Of a DNA stretch of 7,317 nt, positions 7,004-7,317 are shown one piece after another; position 1 is the first letter of the stretch; every line of letters starts with the position of its first letter. Under the pieces are notes generated by a model. The model was not told the origin of the DNA. It saw only the letters and a list, made by a program, of their open reading frames with translations, and made no database searches. The DNA is from Bacteroidales bacterium (GTDB lineage Bacteria > Bacteroidota > Bacteroidia > Bacteroidales > VadinHA17): NCBI GenBank assembly GCA_003518245.1, contig DOZA01000321.1:1-7317 (forward strand). Reading direction: 5' to 3'. The position numbers were made by a program, and so were the translations under genes.

Positions 7004-7317
7004 ATGAAAGCAAGATTACCAAAAGCAATCATAGTTTTCTTCCTTTCTTTTTTTGTCTTACCATTGTTTAGTCAGAAAGGCATTGAAGACGGCAGCAAGT
7101 ATGGGCATGGAGAGGACAGTGCTAACTGTAGAAGAAATTTATCGCTGTATAAAACTTATTACGACCAGCAGAATTACGATATGGCCTTAAGTTTCTGGCG
7201 TAAAGCATTTAATGAGTGCCCCAGATCATCGAGCAACCTTCACCTGCATGGTATTAATATGTTCAAGCACCTGTTCAACAAAACAAAAGACAGAAAGTAT
7301 ATTGATAGCATTGAAAT
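7004..7317 (+). CDS. Exported TPR-like protein, N-terminal 104 residues (3' end outside window)
   Basis: An ATG 13 bp after the outer-membrane protein stop opens a frame that stays open to the window edge. The first residues, MKARLPKAIIVFFLSFFVLP, form a signal peptide with likely cleavage before the Gln of LFSQ (about residue 24), so the mature part should be periplasmic or envelope-associated. The visible mature region has helical, TPR-like spacing: a Tyr-Tyr-Asp-Gln-Gln-Asn-Tyr-Asp-Met-Ala-Leu segment followed by FWRKAFNECP matches the usual pattern of a helix, a turn, then A..W.KA....P. One near-complete repeat is visible and more are expected downstream. I recall TPR proteins following coaX and this outer-membrane protein in Bacteroidota genomes. 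TPRs mediate protein-protein contacts; the partner is not known. Close spacing implies cotranscription with coaX. Confidence 0.75.
   Translation, partial: MKARLPKAIIVFFLSFFVLPLFSQKGIEDGSKYGHGEDSANCRRNLSLYKTYYDQQNYDMALSFWRKAFNECPRSSSNLHLHGINMFKHLFNKTKDRKYIDSIE

Noticed and set aside
1..7317. CRISPR array, insertion sequence, tRNA or other RNA gene
   Set aside because: No regularly spaced repeats, transposase motifs, terminal inverted repeats or tRNA-like cloverleaf sequences were seen by eye on either strand.

Overview
The window reads as chromosomal DNA from a member of the Bacteroidota, probably Bacteroidales or a relative. Four things point that way: a RagB/SusD-family lipoprotein gene, start codons preceded by A-rich sequence rather than a Shine-Dalgarno motif, promoter -7 elements of the TAnnTTTG type, and a coaX - outer-membrane protein - TPR protein gene order that I recall from this phylum. 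No mobile element, CRISPR array, tRNA or rRNA gene is visible.

Left part (1-1425). The window opens inside the 3' end of a class I fructose-1,6-bisphosphatase gene (fbp, gluconeogenesis). Its stop codon directly abuts, with no spacer, the stop of a convergent SusD-like gene on the minus strand. That gene appears broken. Its N-terminal 280 codons end at a premature stop, and a clear SusD C-terminus continues in another frame. Even when the frame is restored, the protein is about 370 residues, whereas the family usually has about 500. Two blocks that the family normally carries appear to be missing. No SusC partner lies beside it.

Middle (1426-4902). A 123-bp divergent intergenic region carries a good candidate promoter for mfd. 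The mfd gene is complete (1117 aa) and encodes the transcription-repair coupling factor with all expected domains.

Right part (4903-7317). After a 77-bp gap come coaX (type III pantothenate kinase, first step of CoA synthesis), a 431-aa predicted outer-membrane beta-barrel protein that overlaps coaX by 8 bp, and, 13 bp later, the start of a secreted TPR-like protein cut by the window edge. These three are tightly packed and probably cotranscribed. They combine a cytosolic housekeeping enzyme with two envelope proteins of unknown job.

Overall the region is mostly ordinary core genome. The decayed, orphan SusD-like gene is its most unusual content. I see no convincing new biological system.
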